NCBI RefSeq assembly: GCF_030268885.1
Contig: NZ_BSSA01000020.1
Coordinates: 62,001-126,000 of the forward strand
Direction of reading: 5' to 3'
Source of the DNA: Kitasatospora phosalacinea
GTDB taxonomy: Bacteria; Actinomycetota; Actinomycetes; Streptomycetales; Streptomycetaceae
DNA length: 64,000 nt
The notes beneath the pieces are model-generated. The model made no database searches. It was not told where the DNA came from and worked only from the letters and a program-made list of their open reading frames with translations. Of this stretch, positions 1-8,569 are shown piece by piece (the first letter of the stretch is position 1; the number at the start of each line of letters is the position of its first letter). The translations under genes were made by a program, and so were the position numbers.

Positions 1-302
1 AAGCCCACCGGCGCGCCGATCCCGCGGCCCGCGTAGGTGTACACCGAGCCCGCCATCGGGAAGGCCCGCGACATCTGGGCGTACGACAGCGCGGTGAACG
101 CCATCGCCACCATGCCCAGCAGGTACGCCAGCGCCACCATGCCGCCGGAGCCCTGGAAGACGCTGCCGAAGATGCCGAACGGCGCGATCGGCACCATGAA
201 CAGCAGCCCGTAGACGAGCAGGTCGGTGAAGGTCAGTGAGCGGCGCAACTCCTGGTGGTAGCCGTAGCTCTCGATGCCCTGCGGCGCGGGCGTGTCGGCC
301 AT
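1..302 (-). CDS. APC-family amino acid permease, N-terminal fragment
   Basis: The first 100 residues of an integral membrane amino acid/polyamine permease are present; the gene runs off the left edge. The protein starts MADTPAPQGIESYGYHQELR. It then shows two hydrophobic segments, at about residues 28-45 and 52-72, with the glycine-rich first helix and the SYAQMSRAFPMAGSVYTY stretch typical of the APC superfamily. An ATG at 302 is preceded by a GAGGGAG ribosome binding site. A terminator hairpin (394-417) separates it from the binding-protein gene upstream on the same strand, so it probably has its own promoter. The substrate cannot be told from this fragment. Confidence 0.88.
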   Translation of the reverse strand, partial: MADTPAPQGIESYGYHQELRRSLTFTDLLVYGLLFMVPIAPFGIFGSVFQGSGGMVALAYLLGMVAMAFTALSYAQMSRAFPMAGSVYTYAGRGIGAPVG

Positions 303-359
303 GGTGCTCCCTCTCGGTGGCGGACCAGCGGGTGTGGGGGAGACTGTAGGGGCAAGTAT

Positions 360-371
360 TTCCAGATGGAA
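360..371. promoter_or_regulatory. Palindrome TTCCA-GA-TGGAA in permease promoter
   Basis: A perfect 5+5 bp inverted repeat lies in an AT-rich patch upstream of the permease. On the minus strand it overlaps a possible -35, 17 bp from a TACAGT -10. It is a candidate operator; the binding protein is unknown (the MarR protein at 1591 is one option). Confidence 0.35.
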
Positions 372-393
372 GGGTTTTCTCGGCGCGCGGGAC

Positions 394-417
394 GGCCGCC
401 CGGCGCGCCGGGCGGCC
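394..417. terminator. Rho-independent-type hairpin
   Basis: GGCCGCCCGG and CCGGGCGGCC form a perfect 10 bp stem around CGCG, just after the stop of the minus-strand gene at 439-1500. Confidence 0.6.
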
Positions 418-438
418 GGGGACGGGGCGGGGAACGGC

Positions 439-1500
439 TCAGGTCAGGACGGTGAAGCCCGCGCCCTCGGCCCGGGCCAGGTGCACCGTGCGCCGCGCCG
501 CGCGCAGCAGCGGGGCCGCCGCCCGGGCCAGGCCCGCGGGCTCCAGGGCGCGCCGGGCGGCCAGTGTCGCCAGCAGGTGCAGGCCCTCGTACAGGCCCAC
601 CGCGTACGCGTCCAGCACCGGCGCCCACGGGCCGCACAGCGCGCGGTGGCGCTCGGCCAGCCGTTGGCGCGGCTCCTCGGGCAGCGTCGCGAAGGAGGGC
701 ATCGCCGCGTACAGCGTGCCGGTGCCGTCGCCGCCCAGGGCCAGCAGGCCGTTCTCCTCCAGCGCGCCGGACAGCCGCACCAGGCGCCGGTCCAGCCCGC
801 TGCGGCGCAGCGCCCGGTGGAACACCACCTGGTCGCGCCCGATCAGGCTGAGCAGCAGCGCGTCCGCGCGGGCCGCGCGCAGCCCGTCCAGCAGCGGCTC
901 CACCGACCGCTCGACGGCGCCGAACGCGACCCGGCGCTCCAGCACCACCCGGGCCCCGGCGCCCGCCGCCAGCCGGGCCGCGGCCCGGTGCACGGTGCGC
1001 GGCCAGATGTAGTCGTTGCCGATCAGCGCCCACCGGCGCAGGTGGTGGCACTCCGTCAGTTCGACGATCGCGCGGCCGAGTTGGGCCTCCGGGGCGATGC
1101 CGGTGCACAGCACGCCCGGCCGCCGGGAGCCGCCCTCGTGCGGCGGGGTGAACACGTACGCGACCCGCTCGGCGGCCACCGCCTCCACCGCCCGGTGCAC
1201 GTCGCTGGTGTGGCACCCGGCCAGCGCGTCCAGCGCCCCCGCCGCGAGCAGGCGGCGCACCTCCGCGGCCACCGGCTGCGGCGCGCCCCCGCCGTCCACC
1301 AGCACCAGCTCCAGCGGGCGGCCCAGCACCCCGCCGCGGGCGTTCACCTCGTGCGCGGCCAGCAGTGCGCCGTCCAGCGCGGACGGGCCGGTCAGGCCGA
1401 GCGTCCCGGACTGCGGCACGACGAGGCCGACCCGGAACGCGCCGTCCTCCCGTCCCAGGTGCAGCGCGTCGAGCGGGTCGACCAGCCTGGCGTCCAGCAT
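439..1500 (-). CDS. AmiC/FmdD-type periplasmic-binding-fold protein lacking a signal peptide
   Basis: A 353-residue protein of the amide/urea/branched-chain amino acid binding family (Peripla_BP type I fold). Near residue 30 it carries the typical opening FRVGLVVPQSGTLGLTGPSALDG, split here as FRVGLVVPQSG then TLGLTGPSA, followed by HEVNARGGVLGRPLEL and later ALIGNDYIWPRT, as in AmiC. No signal peptide or lipobox is visible: it starts MLDARLVDPLDALHLGREDG. A cytoplasmic sensor role like that of AmiC is therefore more likely than ABC transport, and no ABC genes are adjacent. The ATG at 1500 has GTGAGGA upstream. It is divergent from the MarR gene and upstream of the permease. Ligand unknown. 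Confidence 0.82.
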   Translation of the reverse strand: MLDARLVDPLDALHLGREDGAFRVGLVVPQSGTLGLTGPSALDGALLAAHEVNARGGVLGRPLELVLVDGGGAPQPVAAEVRRLLAAGALDALAGCHTSDVHRAVEAVAAERVAYVFTPPHEGGSRRPGVLCTGIAPEAQLGRAIVELTECHHLRRWALIGNDYIWPRTVHRAAARLAAGAGARVVLERRVAFGAVERSVEPLLDGLRAARADALLLSLIGRDQVVFHRALRRSGLDRRLVRLSGALEENGLLALGGDGTGTLYAAMPSFATLPEEPRQRLAERHRALCGPWAPVLDAYAVGLYEGLHLLATLAARRALEPAGLARAAAPLLRAARRTVHLARAEGAGFTVLT

Positions 1501-1590
1501 CACTGCGTCCTCACCGGTGCGAGTATGGTCAAGGCGCCCGCCCCGGGGAACCCCGGCGGGCCGCAGCAAGGGATCGGAACGGGAGGGCGG

Positions 1591-2088
1591 ATGTCCGCGA
1601 ACGCCACCGGGCAGGAGGCCACCGGGCCGGACGCCGTCACGTCGGGCGCGGCCGCTCCGGCGCCGCTGCTGGTCGAACTCGTCGCGCTCGCCCACCGCCG
1701 TCTCACCGCCGGGCTGGCCGCCGCCCTCGCCGAGGAGGACTGCACCGTCGACCAGTGGCGGGTGATGCGCGCCCTCGCGGACGAACGGGGCCGCACGATG
1801 GGCGAGTTGGCGCAGGCCCTGCTCATCCCGCAGGCCAGCCTGAGCCGCCTGGTGGACGCCCTCGCCGACGCCGGGCTGGCCTACCGCCGCCAGGACGACC
1901 GGGACCGGCGCCGGATCACCGCCCACCTCTCCCGCCGGGGCCGCACCCGCCTGACCCGCCTGGACGCCCTCGCCGCCGCCCACGACGCCGCCGTCCGCAC
2001 CGCCTGCGCCCTCTCCGACCCGACCACCGACCCCACCGACCCGACCGGTCCGCTCGCCCGCCTCGCCGCGCTCCGGACCTCCGGCTGA
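1591..2088 (+). CDS. MarR-family transcriptional regulator
   Basis: A 165-residue winged-helix regulator. After a flexible alanine-rich N-terminus of about 25 residues, the MarR core is clear: a dimerisation helix (LLVELVALAHRRLTAGL), an HTH (MGELAQALLIPQASLSRLVDAL) and the wing with YRRQDDRDRRRITAHLSRRG. The ATG follows a GGGAGGG ribosome binding site at 1581-1587. It is divergent from the AmiC-like gene across 90 bp, so it may control that gene and the permease. MarR proteins usually repress and are released by small aromatic ligands; the ligand here is unknown. Confidence 0.9.
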   Translation: MSANATGQEATGPDAVTSGAAAPAPLLVELVALAHRRLTAGLAAALAEEDCTVDQWRVMRALADERGRTMGELAQALLIPQASLSRLVDALADAGLAYRRQDDRDRRRITAHLSRRGRTRLTRLDALAAAHDAAVRTACALSDPTTDPTDPTGPLARLAALRTSG

Positions 2089-2161
2089 CCTCGCCGCAGC
2101 GCGGACCCGTGGCGCCGGATCGTGCTGACCGACCCCTCCGGGCCCGTCGCCCGACGCGCCG

Positions 2162-2803
2162 TCAGTGCGCCTGCCCGTCCGCCCAGGGCTCGGCCCGCCA
2201 GTGCGGCAGCTCCCGGTCGAGCCGGGCCTCCACCACCCGGCGCCACGGGTCCGCCGGGTCGAGGGCGGAGGCGTCCTCCCAGCTCAGTTCCGCCGTGTCC
2301 GGGTCGAGGACCAGCGCGTCGAGGTAGGCGTCGAAGTCCGGGGCGACCTCGGTGAACACCGCGTGCGACAGCCGCCCCGGCCACGGAACGCCGGACACGG
2401 CGGCGCACAGCCGCCCGTACGTCGCCGGGTTCAGGTCCAGGAGCAGGGTGTCCCCGCCGCCGCTGCGGGCGATCGGCAGCAGGCTGCGGAACTCCGGCTC
2501 CGCGTCGTACCGCCGGTACTCGCCCAGCAGGGTGCCGGAGCCGTACCGCCCGTCGGCGTCGGGGCCGAGCGCGTACAGCTCGTCGAAGGCGTGCAGCGGC
2601 TCCGGCCCGCACTCCGGCAGGTGGACCGCGTAGTCGAGCCCGGAGCCCCCGGCGGCCCGCAGGAAGGCGAGGTACGGCCCCGGCAGCGGGCGCCCGGTCT
2701 CCCGCTCCAGCACCGCCGCCCCGGCCCCGTCGAACGCCGGGAACGGCCCGGTCACCATCCGGCCCCGGTACCAGCGCACCAGCTCGTCGTCCGTGTTCTC
2801 CAC
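2162..2803 (-). CDS. SMI1/KNR4-family protein
   Basis: A 213-residue cytosolic protein with the SMI1/KNR4 (SUKH) signature: FDGAGAAVLERETGRPLPGPYLAFLRAAGG near the N-terminus, then LLPIARSGGGDTLLLDL and a late FTEVAPDFDAYLDALV segment. SUKH proteins often act as immunity proteins or protein-interaction modules; no toxin gene is adjacent. The GTG start at 2803 is chosen because GGGAGGAT lies 7-8 nt upstream. It is divergent from the HTH gene at 2885. Confidence 0.8.
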   Translation of the reverse strand: MENTDDELVRWYRGRMVTGPFPAFDGAGAAVLERETGRPLPGPYLAFLRAAGGSGLDYAVHLPECGPEPLHAFDELYALGPDADGRYGSGTLLGEYRRYDAEPEFRSLLPIARSGGGDTLLLDLNPATYGRLCAAVSGVPWPGRLSHAVFTEVAPDFDAYLDALVLDPDTAELSWEDASALDPADPWRRVVEARLDRELPHWRAEPWADGQAH

Positions 2804-2884
2804 GGCCGCGATCCTCCCACCCGCTCCCGACGCCCCGGCCGGGTAGCCTGGCCACCGCACCGGAACGGCGAGGGGGACGGCGAC

Positions 2885-3757
2885 GTGACAGCGGTCGGAA
2901 CGGACTTCCCGGGCGTGCTGCGCCGCCTGATGACGCACCGCCGGGTCGGGATCGACGAACTCGCCGAACGGGCCGGGCTCCCGGCGGCCGCGGTGCGGGC
3001 GCTGCTGGACGGGGCACCGCCCTCGGCGCGGCAGGCGGACGTCCTGGCCCCGGTGCTGGGGCTGCACTCGGACGACTTGCGGGTGATCGCGCGGGTGCCG
3101 GAGCCGGAGCCGGTGGCGGCGTCGGGGCCGGAGCCGTCGGTCGGGCCGGTCGGGCACGTCGGGACCGGCCGGGGGACCGGGCGCGACGTCGCCTGGACGC
3201 TGAGGGTCGCGCTGGCGCTGTCCGCCGAACAGCGTGCCCACCTCACCCGCTTCGCGGCGCGGCAGTCGCGTGACCGGTCGGCACCGCGGGTCGAGCGGCT
3301 CCGGGGCGACCACGAGGGCGGCGGGGCCGTGCTCGTCGAGCTGGTCCGGCTGAACCGCTGCCTGCCGGGCCCGATGCAGATCAACTGGGCGCTGGTGCAC
3401 ATGACGGAAGGGCGGGTCGGCCTGTCCGCCCCCACCGTCGTGGGGATCGCCCGGGGCACGGTCCCCCTGACGCCGCGGCTGGTCAGCGGCTTCGCCGCGC
3501 TGCTCGGCATCGACCCCGGCGTCCTCGGCGCGATCGTCGGCGTCGCCCCCGACCCGGAGCCGTACCTCGACCCGCGGCTCTCGGCCGAGATCACCCTCCT
3601 GCTCCGGGCCTGCCGGGGCCTGACCCCGCCGCAGGCCGAACTGCTGCGCCGCGAGGCCGAGTCGATGCTCGTCCCGGTGCCCGCCGACGCCGACCCCGCG
3701 TGGTGGCGCCGGGTCTTCTCCGTCGGCGGTCGGTGGCTGGGCGCCCCGCGGGGCTGA
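2885..3757 (+). CDS. Helix-turn-helix regulator with two XRE-like domains
   Basis: A 290-residue predicted DNA-binding protein. Residues about 10-60 form an XRE-like HTH (VGIDELAERAGLPAAAVRAL then SARQADVLAPVLGL). A second helical HTH-like block lies around 165-220 (VGLSAPTVVGIARGTVPLTP then GFAALLGIDPG). The linker of about 100 residues is rich in Pro/Glu/Arg. The GTG start follows GAGGGGGA. Upstream, TAGCCT at 2843-2848 could be a -10. Similar streptomycete proteins are annotated as XRE regulators of unknown target. A hairpin at 3756-3776 ends the gene. Confidence 0.72.
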   Translation: MTAVGTDFPGVLRRLMTHRRVGIDELAERAGLPAAAVRALLDGAPPSARQADVLAPVLGLHSDDLRVIARVPEPEPVAASGPEPSVGPVGHVGTGRGTGRDVAWTLRVALALSAEQRAHLTRFAARQSRDRSAPRVERLRGDHEGGGAVLVELVRLNRCLPGPMQINWALVHMTEGRVGLSAPTVVGIARGTVPLTPRLVSGFAALLGIDPGVLGAIVGVAPDPEPYLDPRLSAEITLLLRACRGLTPPQAELLRREAESMLVPVPADADPAWWRRVFSVGGRWLGAPRG

Positions 3758-3776
3758 CCCGGCAGCGGCCCGGGTC
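3756..3776. terminator. Hairpin after HTH gene
   Basis: GACCCGG and CCGGGTC form a 7 bp stem with a 7 nt loop, overlapping the stop codon of the HTH gene. Confidence 0.45.
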
Positions 3777-3846
3777 GTTCGTCCACCGCGGTTGTGAGGT
3801 GCGGGAACGGGCGCGGGCGGGTGCGAGGGGTGTCGGGGCGGGCCCC

Positions 3847-3860
3847 TACGATGGGCGGCA
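3847..3860 (+). promoter_or_regulatory. Leaderless -10 element (TACGAT) of the kinase gene
   Basis: TACGAT at 3847-3852 is followed by exactly 7 nt and then the ATG at 3860. This is the usual layout of a leaderless actinomycete transcript and supports the 3860 start over the in-frame ATG at 3851. Confidence 0.55.
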
Positions 3861-5554
3861 TGACGACAGCGGGGCCGGGCGGCCAACTGATCGACGGCCG
3901 CTTCGAGTTGCTGGCGCGGCTCGGGGGCGGCGGGATGGGGCTGGTCTGGCGGGCCAGGGACGCGCTGCTGGAGCGGGAGGTCGCGCTCAAGGAGGTCCGG
4001 CCGCCGGACCCGGCGATGCTCGCCGCCGATCCCGCCGCCGCGCACGAGCTGCGCGAGCGCGTCCTGCGCGAGGCCCGGGCGCTGGCCCGGCTGCAGCACC
4101 CCAACGTGGTGACGATCCACCACATCGTCGACAGCCCCGAACTCGCGCACCCCTGGCTGGTGATGGAGCTGGTCCCCGGCGGCTCGCTGCACGACCGGAT
4201 CACCCGCGGCCCGCTCCCGCCGCAGGAGGCGGCTCGGATCGGCCGCGGCCTGCTCGCCGCGCTCACCGCCGCGCACGCCGCCGGGATCCAGCACCGCGAC
4301 GTCAAGCCCGGCAACGTGCTGCTGCGCACCGACGGCACGCCCGTCCTCACCGACTTCGGGATCGCCGCGCTCAGCGAGTCCACCAGCCTCACCGCCACCG
4401 GCGCCCTGATCGGCTCGCCCGAGTACATCGCCCCCGAGCGCATCCGCGGTCACGAGGGCGACCCGGCCTCCGACCTGTGGTCGCTCGGCATGACGCTGTA
4501 CGTCGCCGTCGAGGGCCACCACCCGCTGCGCCGCGCCACCAGCATCGCCACCCTCGCGGCCGTCCTCGACCAGCCGCTGCCGCCGCCGGTCCGCTCCGGC
4601 GCGCTCGGGTCGACCCTCGTGGCCCTGCTGTCCCGGAACCCGGCCGAGCGGCCCGACGCCGCCCGCCTGGACCGGCTGCTCGCCGCCGCCGAGCAGGGCG
4701 TCGACGGCACCCTCGGCGGCAGTCCCGCCTTCTCGCCGACCGAGACCAACACGCCGCCCCCGTACGGCCGGACCGAGACCGACGGCGCCCGCCCGCACGC
4801 CCCGACCGGTCCGCACGCGTACGCGTCCACCGGCCCGTACACCCCGACCGAGACGGTCCGCCCGGAGCGTCCGCAGCGGGTGCGGGGGCGCACCGGGCCG
4901 GTGCTGGCGGGGGTGGTGGCCGGGGTCGCGGTGCTCGGGCTGCTGGGGTGGACGCTCGGGCCGAGGCTGTTCGACGCGAAGAAGGCCAACGGCGGCCGCC
5001 TCCCCACCGCGAAGGTCACGGCCCCGGCCACCGCCGGGGCCCTGCCGCCCGCCACCCCCGGGCCGGACGGCGAGGACAGCCCCTCGCCCTCCGCGCCCGC
5101 CTCGCCCGCCGCGGGCGGCGACCTGCTGACGCCGGACGGGGCCCGCGGGATGGTGGACGCGATCCGCTCGTCCACCGGCGGGGCGACCGTGGTCGAGATG
5201 GTGGTCTACCCGGACTTCGCCACCGCCAAGGTGCTGACCAAGGACAACCCCAAGCACTACGACAACGTCACCTACCGGGGCGGCAAGGTCACCCGGGCCA
5301 CCGGCGGCCTCACCGGCGACAAGGACAAGCCGGTCGACCTGCAGAAGATCGACTGGAACCAGGTCCCGACCGTGATGGCCACCGCGCGGGACAAGCTCGA
5401 CGTCCCCGCGCCGAAGTCGCGCTACCTGATCATCACCTACGGCTGGTTCGCCGACGAGATCACCGTCCGCTACTACCTGTCCGACGACTACGGGGGCGGC
5501 GGCTACCTCACCGCGGGCGCCACCGGCAAGGTCCTCAAGGTGATGAAGTCCTGA
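3860..5554 (+). CDS. Membrane Ser/Thr protein kinase (PknB type)
   Basis: A 564-residue Hanks-type kinase. The glycine loop LGGGGMGLVW lies at 21-30, the catalytic Lys at about 44, HRDVKPGN at 145-152 and DFG at 165-167. A Pro/Thr-rich linker follows, then one membrane helix at about 350-368 (VLAGVVAGVAVLGLLGW). The extracellular domain of about 190 residues has no PASTA repeats; it opens with a low-complexity Ala/Pro/Ser stretch, and its folded part resembles a small sensor domain of unknown ligand. It stands alone, with a strong terminator after it. The target is unknown. Confidence 0.9.
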   Translation: MTTAGPGGQLIDGRFELLARLGGGGMGLVWRARDALLEREVALKEVRPPDPAMLAADPAAAHELRERVLREARALARLQHPNVVTIHHIVDSPELAHPWLVMELVPGGSLHDRITRGPLPPQEAARIGRGLLAALTAAHAAGIQHRDVKPGNVLLRTDGTPVLTDFGIAALSESTSLTATGALIGSPEYIAPERIRGHEGDPASDLWSLGMTLYVAVEGHHPLRRATSIATLAAVLDQPLPPPVRSGALGSTLVALLSRNPAERPDAARLDRLLAAAEQGVDGTLGGSPAFSPTETNTPPPYGRTETDGARPHAPTGPHAYASTGPYTPTETVRPERPQRVRGRTGPVLAGVVAGVAVLGLLGWTLGPRLFDAKKANGGRLPTAKVTAPATAGALPPATPGPDGEDSPSPSAPASPAAGGDLLTPDGARGMVDAIRSSTGGATVVEMVVYPDFATAKVLTKDNPKHYDNVTYRGGKVTRATGGLTGDKDKPVDLQKIDWNQVPTVMATARDKLDVPAPKSRYLIITYGWFADEITVRYYLSDDYGGGGYLTAGATGKVLKVMKS

Positions 5555-5569
5555 CCCGGGCCCGGCACG

Positions 5570-5616
5570 GCGGCGGCCCCGCCCCCCGCTGTCCGGGAAG
5601 GGGGCGGGGCCGCCGC
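5570..5616. terminator. Bidirectional terminator between convergent genes
   Basis: A perfect 17 bp stem (5570-5586 with 5600-5616) and a 13 nt loop lie between the kinase gene and the convergent ABC transporter operon. Confidence 0.8.
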
Positions 5617-5640
5617 GGTGACCGGCCGTCAGCCGGTGGT

Positions 5641-6696
5641 TCAGCCGGCGGCCCTGGCGACGAACTCGGTGGTGTAGGTCTTCGCCAGGTCGATGCTCGC
5701 CTCCTTGCCCTGCACGTCCGGGTGGAAGGCGGCCAGCACCGACAGGACGGTCTTCGGGCCGTCGGCGGGCATCACGCCGTCGGTGGTGAACATCGGCAGG
5801 GTCGCCTTGATCGCGGCCGCGTACTCGGCGGCGCCGCCCTGCGCGTAGTCGGCGGGCATCTGGGCGGCGATCTCCTCCGGGGTGTGGGTGTTCATCCACT
5901 TCAGGGTCTTCACGAAGGCGTCGGCGAGCTTCTGCACGGTGTCCTTGTTCGCGTCCACCCACGCGGTGTTCATGTACAGCGAGGAGGACGGGTACAGCCC
6001 GCCGAGCGCCGCCTTCGAGCCCTCGGGGGTGCGCATGTCGTACAGCACGGTGCCGAGCTGCTTGGACAGGATGTTCGCCACCGTCGGGTCGGTGGTCATG
6101 CCCGCGTCGATCGAGCCCTGCTGGAGCGCGGCGATGAAGGTCTGGCCCGCGCCGACCGCGATCGGGCTGAACTCGCTCGCGCCGACGCCGTTCTTGACCG
6201 CCAGGTACTTGGTCAGGAAGTCGGTGGAGGAGCCGATGCTGGTCACGCCCAGCTTGCGGCCCTTGAAGTCCGCACCGGACCTGATCGCGTCGGCCTGCTT
6301 CGCGGAGACCACCTCCACCTCACCGGGGGCCTGCGAGAACTGGACGACCGACTCGACGCTCTTGCCCTTGGCCTGCAGGTCGATGGTGTGGTCGTAGAAG
6401 CCGACCGCGCCCTGCACGTCGCCCGCCAGCAGCGCGGTGGTGGCGTTGACGCCGGCCGGCTCGCTCAGCAGCTCGACGTTGACCCCGGCGTCGGCGAAGT
6501 AGCCCAGCCGCTGGGTCAGCATCGCGGGCAGGTAGATGACCTTGTCCAGGCCGCCGACCATGATCTTGACGGTCGGCCCGTCGACCTTCTTCCCGGCGGG
6601 GGCGGCCCCGTTGTGCGAGGTCGCGGCGTCGTTGGCACAGGCGGCCAGCGGCAGCAGGAGGACGGCGGCGAGGGCGGCGGCAGCGGTTCTGCGCAT
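5641..6696 (-). CDS. ABC transporter substrate-binding lipoprotein (SsuA/TauA/NMT1 type)
   Basis: A 351-residue lipoprotein. The signal peptide ends in the lipobox LAAC (Cys20). The mature part has the NMT1/SsuA-like pattern: YLPAMLTQRLGYFADAGVNVEL, then TALLAGDVQGAVGFYDHTID, then GRKLGVTSIGSSTD. This family binds sulfonates, taurine, nitrate or pyrimidine precursors; nothing in the sequence fixes the ligand. It is the last gene of an operon reading ATPase-permease-binding protein on the minus strand, 37 bp after the permease. Confidence 0.88.
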   Translation of the reverse strand: MRRTAAAALAAVLLLPLAACANDAATSHNGAAPAGKKVDGPTVKIMVGGLDKVIYLPAMLTQRLGYFADAGVNVELLSEPAGVNATTALLAGDVQGAVGFYDHTIDLQAKGKSVESVVQFSQAPGEVEVVSAKQADAIRSGADFKGRKLGVTSIGSSTDFLTKYLAVKNGVGASEFSPIAVGAGQTFIAALQQGSIDAGMTTDPTVANILSKQLGTVLYDMRTPEGSKAALGGLYPSSSLYMNTAWVDANKDTVQKLADAFVKTLKWMNTHTPEEIAAQMPADYAQGGAAEYAAAIKATLPMFTTDGVMPADGPKTVLSVLAAFHPDVQGKEASIDLAKTYTTEFVARAAG

Positions 6697-6733
6697 GGTG
6701 GGGGAGCCTCTCTGGACGAAAAGGGAGCGGGGG

Positions 6734-7588
6734 TCAGCGGCCGTCGCCGGCGTCGGCCGGCTTCCAGCGGAACAGGCGCTTCTCGGCGAAGGTCAGCAGG
6801 CCCTCGGTGAACAGCGCGACCACGGCCAGGATGGTCATCGCGGCGTACACGCCCGCCGCGTTGAAGGTGCCCTGCGCGGCCGCGACCATCAGGCCCAGGC
6901 CCTTGGTGGCGCCGATGTACTCGCCGACGATCGCGCCGATCAGCGCGAAGCCGAAGCTGACGTGCAGGCTGGTGAAGATCCAGGTGGTGGCGGCCGGGAC
7001 GACCACCTGCAGGGTGACCTTCCGGTTGCTCGCCCCCAGGATCCGGGCGTTGGCGACCAGGTTGCGGTCCACCTCGCGGGCGCCCTGGAAGGCGTTGAAG
7101 AACACCGGGAAGAACACCAGCACCACGGCCGAGGCGACCTTGGAGGCCGGGCCCAGGCCGAACCAGATCAGGAAGATCGGGGCCAGCACGATCCGCGGGA
7201 TCGCGTTCAGCACCTTGATGTACGGGCCGAACACGTCCGCCAGGAACCGCACCCGGCCCAGCGCGATGCCCAGCAGCACGCCGCCGACCACGCCCAGCAC
7301 CCAGCCGGTCAGCGCCTCGTAGAGGGTGTAGCCGATCTGCTCGCCCAGCGAGCCCTGCGCGGTGCCGTGGGTGACCCACTGCCGGATCTGGTCCCAGATC
7401 CTCGACGGCTGGGAGAAGTTGAACGGGTCGATCACCCCGGTGCGGGAGCACACCTCCCACAGGCCCAGGAACCCGGCCAGCACGGCGGCCCGGGCCCCGT
7501 ACACGCCCACCTTCCGGTTGCGGGCCGCCCGTTCGCGCACCTCGGTGCGGGAGGCGGCGGGGGCGGCGACGGCGGTCTCAAGCGGCAC
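6734..7588 (-). CDS. ABC transporter permease (SsuC/TauC type)
   Basis: A 284-residue inner-membrane permease of the BPD transport family with about six helices. The cytoplasmic EAA-type loop is seen as EVDRNLVANARILGASNRKV. The GTG at 7588 is preferred because GAGAGGAG lies 6 nt before it; a GTG six codons upstream (7606) is possible. It overlaps the ATPase gene by 11 bp, indicating translational coupling. Together with its neighbours it forms a nitrate/sulfonate-type importer. Confidence 0.88.
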   Translation of the reverse strand: MPLETAVAAPAASRTEVRERAARNRKVGVYGARAAVLAGFLGLWEVCSRTGVIDPFNFSQPSRIWDQIRQWVTHGTAQGSLGEQIGYTLYEALTGWVLGVVGGVLLGIALGRVRFLADVFGPYIKVLNAIPRIVLAPIFLIWFGLGPASKVASAVVLVFFPVFFNAFQGAREVDRNLVANARILGASNRKVTLQVVVPAATTWIFTSLHVSFGFALIGAIVGEYIGATKGLGLMVAAAQGTFNAAGVYAAMTILAVVALFTEGLLTFAEKRLFRWKPADAGDGR

Positions 7589-8402
7589 GACCCGCTCCTC
7601 TCTCACGGGTGATCCGGACCTCTTCGCCCAGCGAGGCCCAGATCTCGCGGTACAGCTCGACGAAGCGCGGCTGCAGGCGGACGGCCTCCACGCTGCGCGG
7701 GCGCGGCAGGTCGACGGTGAAGACCTCCTTGACGGTGGCCGGTCCGGCCGTCATCACCACCACCCGGTCGGCCAGCGCGATCGCCTCGTCCAGGTCGTGG
7801 GTCACGAAGACCACCGAGGAACCGGTGCCCGCCCACAGTTCGAGCAGCTGGTCGGACATCAGCGCCCGGGTCTGCACGTCCAGCGCCGAGAACGGCTCGT
7901 CCATCAGCAGGATCCGCGGGTCGTTGACGAAGGTCTGCGCCAGCGCGACCCGCTTGCGCATGCCGCCGGAGAGCTGGTGCGGGTAGCGGTCCTCGAACGC
8001 CGACAGGCCCACCCGGGACAGCCAGTCGCGGGCCCTCTCCCGCGCCTCGTCGGCCGGGACGCCGCGGAACCGCGGCCCGGCCATCACGTTCGACAGCACC
8101 GTGCGCCACGGGAACACGGCGTCCTGCTGGAAGACGAAGCCGACGTGCCCGTTGATGCCGGACACCGGCTCCCCGTACACCCGCACCTCGCCCTCGGTGG
8201 GCTCCTCCAGGCCGCTGACCAGCGTCAGGGTGGTGGACTTGCCGCACCCCGTCGGGCCGACCACGGCGACGAACTCGCCCGGGGCGACGGTCAGGTCGAG
8301 CTCCCGGACGGCGGTGTGCAGGGTGCCGGACGGCGTCCGGAAGCGTTTGGTCGCCCCGGTCAACTCGATCGCCGGGACGGCCCCGGCCTCGTGCGGGTCC
8401 AC
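7578..8402 (-). CDS. ABC transporter ATP-binding protein (SsuB/TauB type)
   Basis: A 274-residue ATPase with Walker A GPTGCGKST (about residue 49), Q-loop FQQDAVFPW, signature LSGGM, Walker B ILLMDEP and switch His (VTHD). An AGGAGG lies at 8413-8420. The GTG at 8402 has a 12 nt spacer, while one at 8411 has only 3 nt, so the start is uncertain by three codons. A GGCCGGC/GCCGGCC hairpin sits directly upstream of the ribosome binding site (8422-8441). The operon is divergent from the CitA-type sensor kinase, which probably controls it. Confidence 0.9.
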   Translation of the reverse strand: MDPHEAGAVPAIELTGATKRFRTPSGTLHTAVRELDLTVAPGEFVAVVGPTGCGKSTTLTLVSGLEEPTEGEVRVYGEPVSGINGHVGFVFQQDAVFPWRTVLSNVMAGPRFRGVPADEARERARDWLSRVGLSAFEDRYPHQLSGGMRKRVALAQTFVNDPRILLMDEPFSALDVQTRALMSDQLLELWAGTGSSVVFVTHDLDEAIALADRVVVMTAGPATVKEVFTVDLPRPRSVEAVRLQPRFVELYREIWASLGEEVRITRERGAGRAA

Positions 8403-8421
8403 GTGAACCACCTACCTCCTC

Positions 8422-8441
8422 GGCCGGCTCCCTCGCCGGCC
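8422..8441 (-). promoter_or_regulatory. Hairpin abutting the ATPase ribosome binding site
   Basis: GGCCGGC and GCCGGCC form a 7 bp stem with a 6 nt loop in the leader of the ABC operon, immediately before AGGAGG. It could modulate translation; this is inference only. Confidence 0.3.
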
Positions 8442-8516
8442 CGCTGCTGTGGACCGGGACGCTACGAGCACGGGCGGGGGCCGCGGGAGCCTTGCGGGCT
8501 TAACGCGGCTTTGCGG

Positions 8517-8558
8517 TGTTGAGGACTGTTGTGCTCGTTTTGCTTCCGCTACAACAAC
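8517..8558. promoter_or_regulatory. TGTTG direct/inverted repeats, candidate response-regulator site
   Basis: TGTTG occurs at 8517 and again 10 bp later as TGTTGT (8527-8532). It is mirrored by ACAACA (8551-8556) in an AT-rich island, just upstream of the -35 of the two-component operon and between it and the ABC operon. Confidence 0.5.
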
Positions 8559-8569
8559 CAGGGCCGGGG

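Noticed and set aside
2841..2846. GGGTAG upstream of the HTH gene
   Set aside because: No matching -35; TAGCCT is better read as a principal-type -10.
2162..5962. Very long minus-strand open frame opposite the kinase and HTH genes
   Set aside because: It is an antisense shadow typical of high-GC DNA; only its last 213 codons (SMI1/KNR4) have a start, ribosome binding site and family match.
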